Shown here one piece after another: positions 1-6,240 of a stretch of DNA of 11,701 nucleotides. The stretch is taken from positions 1-11,701 of the forward strand of contig JAFSWJ010000036.1 in assembly GCA_017444545.1 (NCBI GenBank), read 5' to 3'. Position 1 is the stretch's first letter. The number at the start of each line of letters is the position of its first letter. The notes beneath the pieces are model-generated. The model did no database searches, had not been told where the DNA came from, and worked only from the letters and a program-made list of their open reading frames with translations. The stretch is from Lachnospiraceae bacterium. Lineage in GTDB: Bacteria > Bacillota > Clostridia > Lachnospirales > Lachnospiraceae. Position numbers and translations under genes: made by a program.

Positions 1-69
1 GATGCCGTCATGAAAAATGTCCTTTCAAACTGCAAGAAGGTCGAGGAAGACTGCGAGATCTTTCTTTGA
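1..69 (+). CDS. C-terminal end of a small HMA-domain heavy-metal-binding protein (partial)
   Basis: An open frame enters from the left edge and ends at TGA 67-69, giving 22 residues that finish in CKKVEEDCEIFL. The gene start lies outside the window. Small stand-alone heavy-metal-associated (HMA, ferredoxin-like fold) proteins encoded just before clostridial zinc/cadmium ATPases typically end in a very similar way (VxxxCKKVEPDCEI), so I read this as the last beta strand of such a domain. The next gene, 41 nt downstream on the same strand, is a P1B ATPase that has no HMA domain of its own. This peptide therefore probably binds or delivers the metal in trans. The CxxC metal site would lie upstream and cannot be seen. 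The family call is inference from a short tail plus context. Confidence 0.6.
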   Translation, partial: DAVMKNVLSNCKKVEEDCEIFL

Positions 70-110
70 AACTGCTGACTGACATTTTTTCTCCGGGAGG
101 ATAAACAAAG

Positions 111-2018
111 ATGAAAAAGAATCAGAAGAAAATGCTCATCAGGATCATTTCGTCAGCGGTACTGACGGTGATATGTATGATATGTGGAAGATTCATATCC
201 GCCTGGTATGTGATGCTGCTTTTGTACATGATACCCTACCTGATCGCAGGATATGATGTTCTGAAAAAAGCCGGACACGGTATCAGGAACCGGCAGGTAT
301 TTGATGAGAATTTTCTCATGAGCATAGCGACCCTGGGTGCCATCTTTGTAGGAGTCTCAAATGCTCTGGGCGGAGGAGAAGGCGATTACCTCGAGGCTGT
401 AGCCGTCATGCTTTTGTATCAGACAGGTGAACTGTTTCAGAGTATCGCTGTCGGAAGATCCAGAAAAAATATCTCCTCCCTCATGGACATCAGACCGGAC
501 TATGCAAATATTGAGGATGAGAACAAAAAGCTCGTCAGAGTCGATCCTGATGAGGTTGAGATCGGAAGCATCATCATCGTTAATCCCGGAGAAAAGATCC
601 CCCTTGACGGTATCGTCAGGGAAGGCTCCTCCGCGCTGAACACTGCGGCACTTACAGGCGAAAGCGTTCCCATGGATGTTTCAGAAGGAAGCCGGGTGCT
701 TTCCGGATGCATCAATCTTTCGGGGGTCCTGAAGATCGAGACCACATCCGACTTTGAGGAATCCACGGCATCAAAGATCCTGGAGCTTGTGGAAAATGCC
801 GCTTCAAGAAAATCCAGATCAGAAAACTTCATTTCCAAATTTGCAAAATACTACACTCCCATCGTGTGTTTCTCAGCCCTGGCACTTGCCGTTCTCCCTC
901 CCGTTTTTCTGGCACTGACCGGAAGTGATCCGGCGATATTTACATGGATATACAGGGCCTGCACCTTCCTCGTCATCAGCTGTCCCTGCGCAGTCGTCAT
1001 CAGCATACCCCTGAGCTTTTTTGCAGGGCTTGGCGGCGCAGGAAGCAAAGGTATCCTCATCAAAGGATCAAATTTCCTGGAGACATTGTCAAAGGTCAGA
1101 TATGTGGTCTTTGACAAAACAGGCACCCTTACCTGCGGAACATTTGAGGTGACAGCCGTTCACCACACTCCTCTTGCCGCCGAGGAGCTTTTGAGGCTTA
1201 CAGCCCACCTGGAAGGACACAGCAGCCATCCGATAGCGATGAGCATCAAAAAGGCCTATAAAAAAGAACCGGATCTGAGTCTTGTAAAGGATATAAAGGA
1301 GATCAGCGGAAAAGGAATCTGCGGCACTGTCGACGGCAGATCGATCGCTGCAGGAAACGCATCACTGATGCAGGATCTCGGTATCGAATACAGAGACTGC
1401 CACCATACCGGAACGATCATACATGTGGCTTTGGACGGTTCCTATGCGGGACACATAGTGATCAGTGATACCATAAAATCCGGCTCAAGGGATGCCATAC
1501 TTGAACTCAAAAAAGCCGGTATCAAAAAGACAGTGATGCTTACAGGGGATTCGGAAAAGACAGCCCGTTTCGTTGCGGAGGAGGTCGGGATAGATGAATA
1601 TCACGCAGATCTTTTGCCGGATGAAAAGGTTCAAAAGGTTGAAGAGATCCTTAAAACAAAAGGCGCAAAGGAAAAGCTGGCTTTTGCCGGAGACGGCATA
1701 AACGATGCTCCGGTGCTGTCCATCTCCGATATAGGCATAGCAATGGGTGCTCTTGGCTCTGATGCCGCCATAGAGGCTGCTGATGTGGTCCTCATGGATG
1801 ATGATCCAAAAAAGATCGCAAAAGCCATAAGGATAGCAAAGAAGTGCCTTCGGATAGTGCATGAAAATCTGATCTTTTCAATTTCGATCAAGGTTCTCTG
1901 CCTGATACTCGGGGCCTTCGGACTGGCAAATATGTGGATAGCCATACTGGCAGATGTCGGTGTGATGATCCTTGCCGTATTAAATGCGATACGCGCATTG
2001 TTTGTAAAGGAGGTATGA
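111..2018 (+). CDS. cadA: P1B-type heavy-metal-translocating ATPase (Zn/Cd/Pb efflux, CadA/ZntA group)
   Basis: This inner-membrane pump exports Zn(II), Cd(II) or Pb(II) using ATP. The 635-residue product has the full set of P-type ATPase motifs. TGES (182-185) lies in the actuator domain, the transmembrane metal site CPC is at 291-293, and DKTGTLT carries the phosphorylated Asp335. An HP pair (373-374) sits in the nucleotide-binding domain, followed by TGD (478-480) and GDGINDAP (527-534). Lys594 and Asp616, in the last two membrane helices, match the conserved Lys and Asp of the ZntA subgroup (P1B-2), arguing for zinc/cadmium over copper. No N-terminal HMA domain is present; the chain starts almost directly with membrane helices, while a separate HMA peptide seems to be encoded upstream. 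GGGAGG at 95-100 supports the start. The TGA overlaps the start region of the ArsR gene, implying translational coupling. Confidence 0.95.
   Translation: MKKNQKKMLIRIISSAVLTVICMICGRFISAWYVMLLLYMIPYLIAGYDVLKKAGHGIRNRQVFDENFLMSIATLGAIFVGVSNALGGGEGDYLEAVAVMLLYQTGELFQSIAVGRSRKNISSLMDIRPDYANIEDENKKLVRVDPDEVEIGSIIIVNPGEKIPLDGIVREGSSALNTAALTGESVPMDVSEGSRVLSGCINLSGVLKIETTSDFEESTASKILELVENAASRKSRSENFISKFAKYYTPIVCFSALALAVLPPVFLALTGSDPAIFTWIYRACTFLVISCPCAVVISIPLSFFAGLGGAGSKGILIKGSNFLETLSKVRYVVFDKTGTLTCGTFEVTAVHHTPLAAEELLRLTAHLEGHSSHPIAMSIKKAYKKEPDLSLVKDIKEISGKGICGTVDGRSIAAGNASLMQDLGIEYRDCHHTGTIIHVALDGSYAGHIVISDTIKSGSRDAILELKKAGIKKTVMLTGDSEKTARFVAEEVGIDEYHADLLPDEKVQKVEEILKTKGAKEKLAFAGDGINDAPVLSISDIGIAMGALGSDAAIEAADVVLMDDDPKKIAKAIRIAKKCLRIVHENLIFSISIKVLCLILGAFGLANMWIAILADVGVMILAVLNAIRALFVKEV
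2006..2013 (+). promoter_or_regulatory. Ribosome binding site for the ArsR-family gene, inside the ATPase 3' end
   Basis: AAAGGAGG is a near-perfect Shine-Dalgarno sequence lying within the last codons of the ATPase gene. Two in-frame ATG codons follow, at 2015 and 2018. The second is 4 nt away and the first only 1 nt, so 2018 is the better start. Confidence 0.75.
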
Positions 2019-2323
2019 TGAACCGTACAGATGCTTCTTTTCCCGATGAAGAAAAAATGATGATGCTTGCGGATCTTTTCAAGAACTTCGGAGACACAAC
2101 AAGGGTACGTATCCTGTATGCCCTTTACGAAGATGAGATCTGCGTAAACGACCTGGCAAAGGATCTGGGTATGACGCAGTCTGCCATCTCCCACCAGCTT
2201 CGCATATTGAAACAGAACCGGCTCATCAAGGGGCGCAGGGAAGGCAAACTCATCCTATACTCTCTTGCCGACGAACATGTCCATACACTGCTTTCGGTAG
2301 GCATGGAGCATGTCCTCGAGTAG
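2018..2323 (+). CDS. ArsR/SmtB-family metal-sensing transcriptional repressor
   Basis: The 101-residue winged-helix protein is expected to repress this efflux operon and to release DNA when zinc (or cadmium) binds. The core DTTRVRILYAL (26-36), the recognition helix TQSAISHQLRILK (53-65) and the wing GRREGKLILYSL (72-83) are typical of the family. The last helix carries Asp85, His87, His98 and Glu101 in D-x-H-x10-H-x2-E spacing, which is the alpha5 zinc site of SmtB and CzrA. The alpha3 region has only one Cys (Cys42, EICVNDL) rather than the CxC of CadC. Zinc is therefore the predicted main inducer. The gene starts at the ATPase stop codon (ATGATGA overlap), so the regulator is the last gene of the operon. 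An upstream ATG at 2015 would add one Met; longer in-frame starts inside the ATPase gene have no support. Confidence 0.92.
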   Translation: MNRTDASFPDEEKMMMLADLFKNFGDTTRVRILYALYEDEICVNDLAKDLGMTQSAISHQLRILKQNRLIKGRREGKLILYSLADEHVHTLLSVGMEHVLE

Positions 2324-2335
2324 AGGAACGGAGTG

Positions 2336-2364
2336 GTGGGACAGGGGACGTATCCCTGTCCCAG
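2336..2364 (+). repeat. Palindromic REP-like repeat, copy 1
   Basis: A 10-bp perfect stem, TGGGACAGGG (2337-2346) with CCCTGTCCCA (2354-2363), encloses the loop GACGTAT. It begins 13 nt after the ArsR stop. A second, inverted copy lies at 2437-2473 with the same asymmetric core GGGACAGGGGACGTAT read on the other strand. Copy 1 lacks a T-run, so it is probably not itself an intrinsic terminator. The style resembles REP/BIME elements mobilised by REP-associated tyrosine transposases, but no such transposase gene is in the window. Confidence 0.75.
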
Positions 2365-2390
2365 AATTATGTCACCAAATTTCAATTAAT

Positions 2391-2424
2391 AAATGCCGGA
2401 GAATATATACTCCGGCATTTTCAT
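2391..2424 (+). terminator. Bidirectional intrinsic terminator between convergent genes
   Basis: A perfect 11-bp stem, AAATGCCGGAG (2391-2401) with CTCCGGCATTT (2410-2420), encloses the 8-nt loop AATATATA. The plus-strand 3' side runs into TTTTCATT. It lies between the convergent ArsR and chemotaxis-receptor genes. A/T-rich sequence on both sides means it could stop transcription from either direction, most clearly on the plus strand. Confidence 0.8.
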
Positions 2425-2436
2425 TCGGGTTGACAT

Positions 2437-2473
2437 AAAAGTGGGACAGAGATACGTCCCCTGTCCCACTTTT
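2437..2473 (-). terminator. Palindromic repeat copy 2, likely terminator of the chemotaxis-receptor gene
   Basis: A 13-bp perfect stem, AAAAGTGGGACAG (2437-2449) with CTGTCCCACTTTT (2461-2473), encloses an 11-nt loop. It starts 2 nt past the receptor stop codon on the minus strand. Read on that strand it gives a GC-rich hairpin followed by TTTTATG, an acceptable intrinsic terminator. Its core is an inverted copy of the repeat at 2336-2364, differing by T for C in GTATCTCTG versus GTATCCCTG. The same element thus acts as both a dispersed repeat and a probable terminator. Confidence 0.7.
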
Positions 2474-2475
2474 TA

Positions 2476-4191
2476 TTAAAGTTTGAAGAATTCCATCTCC
2501 TGATGGAGTTTTTCGGCAAGCTGGTGCAGGTCTGCTGCCGAGTGATTGATGACCTCGAAGGTGGCATTGAGCTCCTGCATGGAAGCGTTGGTCTCCTGTG
2601 TCGATGCCGCGTTTTCTTCGGATATGGCCGAAAGATCATCAATGACACTGACAACAGCGTTCTTTGCGTTACTGAGATTATCAACTCTTGAAGTGATATC
2701 CGTGGAGCTGTCCGATACAGCCTGTACTCCCACAGCCATGTGTTCCATGTCCTTTCTGGTGGAATCAAGCTGCTCGTTCTGGGCTTCGAATTCCTTGTTG
2801 AGGTCTCCGAGTCTCTGTACACTCTTTTGGGATTCCGTCACAAGATCCGAAACTATCTGACCAATATTGACGGCAGCATCTCCGGACTGGGCGGCAAGTG
2901 AGCCGATCTCCGTTGCGACAACCGCAAAGCCCTTTCCTGCCTCTCCCGCTCTGGCAGCTTCGATGGATGCATTGAGGGAAAGAAGGTTTGTCTGTTCCGA
3001 GATCGCGGTGATGACATTTGATGCTTCGGCGATCTTTTCAACAGCCTCGTTTGTAGCCCTGATCTGCCTGTCTATGACACCTACGGACTCTACAACTCCC
3101 GCATTCTGTTCTATGAGCTTGTTCAATGCGGCCATGGCATTCTCGCATGAATTCTGCATATCCTTTGCCTGCTTTGAAAGCTCATCTATGCTTGATGTGA
3201 TGCCGTCTATATCATTTCCCATGTCAGCCGTATTTGTGGCTGCTGTCTGAATGCTTTCAGCCTGGGAGATCGCACCCTTTGAGATCTCCTCAACAGCAGA
3301 GCTGACCTGTCCCGACGCATCTGCCGCCTGGGATGCGGAGCCTGAAAGCTCGTCGCCGGAGCTTGTGACCTCCTCTGACATCTGCTTTGCATCTCCGATG
3401 ATCTGTTTGAGCTTGTCACGAAGCTGTACGGTGCTTTCGGCTATGATACCGATCTCATCCTTTCTGTTATAGGTTTTGTCCTCTATCTCAACGTTCAGAT
3501 TACCGTCAGCAAGTCCGAGGATAGATTCCTCAAGGGAAAGCATCGCTCCGCTGATCTTTCTTTCGATGAGCATCGCAAGAGGTATTGCAATGATCAGGAA
3601 GATGAGGGCGATACCGCCCATTGTGATGACTGCATTGCGGGTGCTGTCTGTTATGACATCGGCGTGTCTTCCGCTGAATATCATTCCGTTTATGACACCG
3701 CTGTTGTTTATGAGCGGTACATAGTATCCGTAATATTTACTTCCGGCTATATCGATATTTTTTGCAAGATAGGGTTTTCCTCCTTCAAGAACCTCCTTTA
3801 TGACCGCATCGGAGGCATCCGTACCCACGATCCTTTCAGTGGAGCCGGCCTTTGTCAGAGTGGTACTCCTCCTGGTCTTTCCCACAAAGATCGTATAGTC
3901 AACATCTGTCATCTCCTTCAGCTTATCAAGATCCGCTGTGAGTTCTTCCTGTCTGTTGTAGCCGTTTATGACGATCTCATCATTGACATCAACGGTCCAG
4001 CTTCCGTGATATGCCTCTCCAAGGAACACATCCAGATGGTTACAGGTTGCCTTCAACTCTTCCTCAACCGTCTTTTCATAGGTGTTTCTCAGCTTGACCG
4101 TACCCACGATGGTGAGCAATACCGAAACAACCAAAAGAGCCGCTATGGCGATCAATACAATCTTTCGTATAACCTTCCCATTTCTCTTCAT
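2476..4191 (-). CDS. Methyl-accepting chemotaxis protein with single Cache-like sensor domain
   Basis: This 571-residue membrane chemoreceptor is expected to sense an external ligand and control CheA. Membrane helix 1 is at about residues 10-32. An extracytoplasmic Cache-like domain (about 35-180) contains [10 protein letters not shown] and GMIFSGR, typical of the single-Cache (sCache_3) type. Helix 2 is at about 187-209 and HAMP at about 210-265. The cytoplasmic coiled-coil hairpin has its highly conserved tip from EQTNLL to AGKGF (399-422), and a possible methylation helix [16 protein letters not shown] is at 524-539. There is no C-terminal receptor-tethering pentapeptide; the chain ends EMEFFKL. 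I chose ATG 4191 because GAGAGG sits 9 nt upstream; a GTG at 4224 would add 11 residues without a good ribosome site. The gene is alone, with its own promoter and terminator and no che genes nearby. The ligand cannot be predicted. Confidence 0.93.
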   Translation of the reverse strand: MKRNGKVIRKIVLIAIAALLVVSVLLTIVGTVKLRNTYEKTVEEELKATCNHLDVFLGEAYHGSWTVDVNDEIVINGYNRQEELTADLDKLKEMTDVDYTIFVGKTRRSTTLTKAGSTERIVGTDASDAVIKEVLEGGKPYLAKNIDIAGSKYYGYYVPLINNSGVINGMIFSGRHADVITDSTRNAVITMGGIALIFLIIAIPLAMLIERKISGAMLSLEESILGLADGNLNVEIEDKTYNRKDEIGIIAESTVQLRDKLKQIIGDAKQMSEEVTSSGDELSGSASQAADASGQVSSAVEEISKGAISQAESIQTAATNTADMGNDIDGITSSIDELSKQAKDMQNSCENAMAALNKLIEQNAGVVESVGVIDRQIRATNEAVEKIAEASNVITAISEQTNLLSLNASIEAARAGEAGKGFAVVATEIGSLAAQSGDAAVNIGQIVSDLVTESQKSVQRLGDLNKEFEAQNEQLDSTRKDMEHMAVGVQAVSDSSTDITSRVDNLSNAKNAVVSVIDDLSAISEENAASTQETNASMQELNATFEVINHSAADLHQLAEKLHQEMEFFKL

Positions 4192-4228
4192 TTTGTTTAC
4201 CCTCTCATGCATATTTTTCAACACTTCC

Positions 4229-4247
4229 GGGATCCTAAACCGATCCC
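4229..4247 (-). other. Small hairpin in the chemoreceptor mRNA leader
   Basis: GGGATC (4229-4234) pairs with GATCCC (4242-4247) around a 7-nt loop. It lies in the 5' leader, about 8-26 nt after the predicted transcription start and well before the ribosome site. It could aid mRNA stability; no riboswitch structure is recognisable. Confidence 0.35.
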
Positions 4248-4261
4248 TAAAACACGCCTAA

Positions 4262-4290
4262 ATTATACCACACAGTTCGCATATTCTCAA
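4262..4290 (-). promoter_or_regulatory. Sigma-A-type promoter for the chemotaxis-receptor gene
   Basis: Read on the minus strand, TTGAGA (4290-4285) and a consensus TATAAT (4267-4262) are separated by exactly 17 nt. Transcription should start near 4255, leaving a leader of about 64 nt before the ATG at 4191. The match is to the vegetative sigma factor rather than the flagellar sigma factor, so the receptor is probably not under sigma-D control from this site. Confidence 0.8.
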
Positions 4291-4312
4291 CAGAAATCCC
4301 CACCAGATACAG

Positions 4313-4504
4313 AAATGGTGTCAGGTTAAGCCACCCACATGCTTTATGCGCGAGCAGGGGCGCTGAATGTCCAGTGGACATTCGTTTAGCGCCGACCGAA
4401 GCGGAGCGTAGAACCCCGTGCCGAGCACCTGCCGGAGCGCAAGGTGCGGGGGGTGACCTGCGGGAGCAGGGTCAGAACGTGAAATGCTTAACCTGACACC
4501 ATTT
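4313..4504. repeat. Structured repeat element bounded by 19-bp perfect inverted repeats (MITE- or BIME-like)
   Basis: AAATGGTGTCAGGTTAAGC (4313-4331) is repeated exactly in inverted orientation at 4486-4504. The 154 nt between them are GC-rich and rich in hairpins. GGCGCT (4359-4364) pairs with AGCGCC (4388-4393), and within that GAATGTCC (4365-4372) pairs with GGACATTC (4376-4383). GCACCT (4425-4430) pairs with AGGTGC (4442-4447), and GACC..GGTC close a further stem at about 4455-4473. The base composition and lack of a codon-like frame differ from the flanking genes. No target-site duplication is visible. The element fills the gap between the end of metA and the chemoreceptor promoter. I recall similar GAATGTCC..GGACATTC units scattered through Lachnospiraceae genomes, but cannot confirm this here. 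It could be a non-autonomous mobile element, a REP pair or a structured RNA. Confidence 0.7.
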
Positions 4505-4518
4505 TCGTAAAGTGGTGT
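4496..4518 (+). other. Hairpin at the right edge of the repeat element, after metA
   Basis: ACACCATTTT pairs with AAAGTGGTGT around the tri-loop CGT: ten pairs including one G-U on the plus strand, or one C-A mismatch on the minus strand. It lies 9 nt beyond the metA stop codon and overlaps the outer part of the right inverted repeat. A weaker counterpart, CACCA..TGGTG at 4301-4320, sits at the left edge. Paired outward hairpins like this are typical of REP-type elements. It has no clear T-run for a minus-strand intrinsic terminator, though no better terminator for the metA operon is visible. Confidence 0.5.
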
Positions 4519-4526
4519 GACCCCGG

Positions 4527-5435
4527 TCATCCGATGTCGTAGGGTGTCAGCTGGTATACGTAGTAGTTCAGCCAGTTGGTATACAGATTGTTTGCATGGG
4601 ATCTCCATTGCAGCAGAGGCTTTTTTTCCGGATCATCATCGGGATAGTAATTTACGGGAACCGCAGTATCAAGACCCCTGTCCCTGTCACGGCGGTACTC
4701 CTTGTCAAGAGTCATCCTGTCATATTCGGGATGCCCCATAATAAAAACAAACCTGCCGTTTTCCGCCGTGCAAAGATAAACTCCGGACTCCTCCCCCTCT
4801 GCAAGAACCTTTATCTCCGGGCAGGCATGTATGTCCGAAGACAGATTCTGGGTATATCTGGAGGCCGGTGCAAGAAAGACATCATCAAAGCCTCTGACGA
4901 GAGGATCTCTTCTGTGAAGGACGGTCTGTGGAAAGATCCCGAAAAGCTTTTTCTCAAAGGGATATTTTTTGATCCCGTAGTGATAATAAAGACCTGCCTG
5001 GGCACCCCAGCAAAGATGAACGGTGCTCGTGACATGAGTCTTTGTCCACTCAAGGATATCCTTCAGCTCATCCCAGTAATCCACCTCTTCGAATTCAAGA
5101 TTCTCAACAGGTGCTCCGGTTATGATGAAGCCGTCAAACCTCTGATCCGCGATATCCTCCCAGACCTGATAGAACCTGTTCAGATGGTTGGCTGAAACAT
5201 TCTGTGAGATGTGACTCTTGACTATGACAAAGGTAATGTCTATCTGCAAAGGAGTATTTGAAAGTTCCCTCAAAAGCTGGAGTTCGGTATCCTCCTTTAA
5301 GGGCATCAGATTCAGTATCCCTATCTTTAATGGTCTGATATCCTGATGTATGGACCTGTCATCGTCCATTACGAAGATATTCTCATCCTCGAGGATACTC
5401 CGTGCAGGCAGGTCTCTTTGTATTCTGATGGGCAT
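4527..5435 (-). CDS. metA: Homoserine O-acyltransferase, MetA/HTS family (predicted acetyl-CoA specific)
   Basis: This cytoplasmic enzyme activates homoserine for methionine synthesis by acylating its hydroxyl group. The 302-residue chain matches the family length and aligns without gaps to the E. coli numbering at the key sites. The catalytic Cys142 lies in HLCWGAQAG, and His235 and Glu237 in MGHPEYD complete the active site. Other conserved stretches are KIGILNLMP (37-45) and ITGAPVENLEFEEVDYW (105-121). Position 111 is Glu. In characterised members Glu111 favours acetyl-CoA while Gly111 (E. coli) favours succinyl-CoA, so the product is probably O-acetylhomoserine. GGAGG 9 nt before the ATG overlaps the end of the lipoprotein gene, whose stop lies only 4 nt upstream, so the gene is the last of a four-gene unit. 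No SAM riboswitch or T-box precedes it. No other methionine gene is nearby. Confidence 0.95.
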   Translation of the reverse strand: MPIRIQRDLPARSILEDENIFVMDDDRSIHQDIRPLKIGILNLMPLKEDTELQLLRELSNTPLQIDITFVIVKSHISQNVSANHLNRFYQVWEDIADQRFDGFIITGAPVENLEFEEVDYWDELKDILEWTKTHVTSTVHLCWGAQAGLYYHYGIKKYPFEKKLFGIFPQTVLHRRDPLVRGFDDVFLAPASRYTQNLSSDIHACPEIKVLAEGEESGVYLCTAENGRFVFIMGHPEYDRMTLDKEYRRDRDRGLDTAVPVNYYPDDDPEKKPLLQWRSHANNLYTNWLNYYVYQLTPYDIG

Positions 5436-5439
5436 GGGA

Positions 5440-6210
5440 TCATTCCTCCAACACGTATTCAGGACGTCCCGAAGCGCTTCGTACTATGAGGCTCAGGGTG
5501 TCTATATTATCTGCATCAGCCTCTGACATCTCGCAGATGAGAACGGTATCGGCGCTGTCTCCTGCAGGTATCACGGAGGAATACTTTGAAAGATCATTTT
5601 CAAGTATCGTCTGCTGCAATGTCTTCCTCTCTCCGTTAACCCTCAGCCTGAACTGAGGTTTCACTGAAAGGACATCACATTCCATATCCCGGTCCGATGT
5701 GTTTGTAACAAGAAAATGAACCACGACGAGCTTGTCTCCCGAGGCTGCCGTCATTCCCATGACGATGTTATCCGAAATGGTGCTGTCCGGATATGAAACA
5801 GCCACATCAAAGCCTGTATATTTCACATCAAACTCAGGTATGTCTATAGCCTCAGCAAGTGAGATCTCCGGGACCGGCACTGCATCACCTTCACCGTCAG
5901 ACCCCTGTCCCTCACCATCAGTTGATGAAGTCTCGTCTGCCGTGCCGCCCTCAGCGGCTCCCCTTTGCATGGCTATGAAATTTTTCTTTTTTGCCTCGAG
6001 ATCTATCTGCTTTTGATATTCCTTTCGTACCTCAGACACATCCACAAGCCTCGAATTTGAGTACTTGTTGTGCTTTGAGATGATGTCAGTGGAATAATCC
6101 GCAACCTTCTGTGAATTCTCATCATCCAGCTCCACGTGGTCTCCAAAGACACATCCTGCCGAAAAAAGGGATATCATTATGAGTAACGCAAATACAGTTA
6201 TCCTTTTCAA
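5440..6210 (-). CDS. Putative secreted lipoprotein with DUF4352-like C-terminal domain
   Basis: The 256-residue product begins with a lipoprotein signal peptide: KR, a hydrophobic stretch (4-18) and SAGC with the lipidated Cys20, so it should be anchored on the outer face of the membrane. Ser at lipobox -3 is less usual than Leu. A charged helical part (about 30-80) is followed by a low-complexity linker rich in Gly, Glu, Asp and Ser (83-115). A beta-rich domain (about 125-254) follows, in which LVVVHFLVTNTSDRDMEC and the later VIPAGDSADTVLICE resemble the DUF4352/telokin-like Ig fold of Gram-positive lipoproteins. The exact function is unknown. It lies 30 nt after the histidine kinase gene and 4 nt before metA. 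A role as an accessory to the kinase sensor is possible but unproven. Translation starts at TTG. Confidence 0.75.
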   Translation of the reverse strand: MKRITVFALLIMISLFSAGCVFGDHVELDDENSQKVADYSTDIISKHNKYSNSRLVDVSEVRKEYQKQIDLEAKKKNFIAMQRGAAEGGTADETSSTDGEGQGSDGEGDAVPVPEISLAEAIDIPEFDVKYTGFDVAVSYPDSTISDNIVMGMTAASGDKLVVVHFLVTNTSDRDMECDVLSVKPQFRLRVNGERKTLQQTILENDLSKYSSVIPAGDSADTVLICEMSEADADNIDTLSLIVRSASGRPEYVLEE

Positions 6211-6215
6211 TTCTT

Positions 6216-6221
6216 CCTCCC
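6216..6221 (-). promoter_or_regulatory. Ribosome binding site supporting a TTG start
   Basis: GGGAGG on the minus strand lies 5 nt before the TTG at 6210. The TTG is followed at once by AAAAGGATAACTGTA, encoding a typical signal-peptide beginning (KRITV). The next in-frame ATG would delete most of the signal sequence, so TTG is the likely start. Confidence 0.75.
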
Positions 6222-6240
6222 GCGGCCTTTGCCCGCTTTC

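Noticed and set aside
1631..2194. A 187-codon minus-strand open frame across the ATPase/ArsR junction
   Set aside because: It is antisense to two well-supported genes, including the GDGINDAP motif region, and has no domain of its own.
2336..2473. A CRISPR array
   Set aside because: There are only two palindromic copies, in inverted orientation, with a terminator between them and no regular spacers or cas genes.
3664..4329. A 221-codon plus-strand open frame antisense to the chemoreceptor
   Set aside because: The minus-strand receptor has full domain support through this stretch, while the plus-strand frame has no recognisable domain and an atypical composition.
4321..4608. A 95-codon minus-strand open frame across the metA 3' end and the repeat element
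   Set aside because: It overlaps the end of metA in another frame and then reads through the structured repeat. Its composition is Pro/Arg-rich and atypical, and it resembles no known protein. Similar accidental frames are common in this sort of GC-rich repeat.
4596..5195. A 199-codon plus-strand open frame antisense to metA
   Set aside because: It lies wholly within metA, which has all its catalytic motifs on the minus strand. It is a frame shadow.
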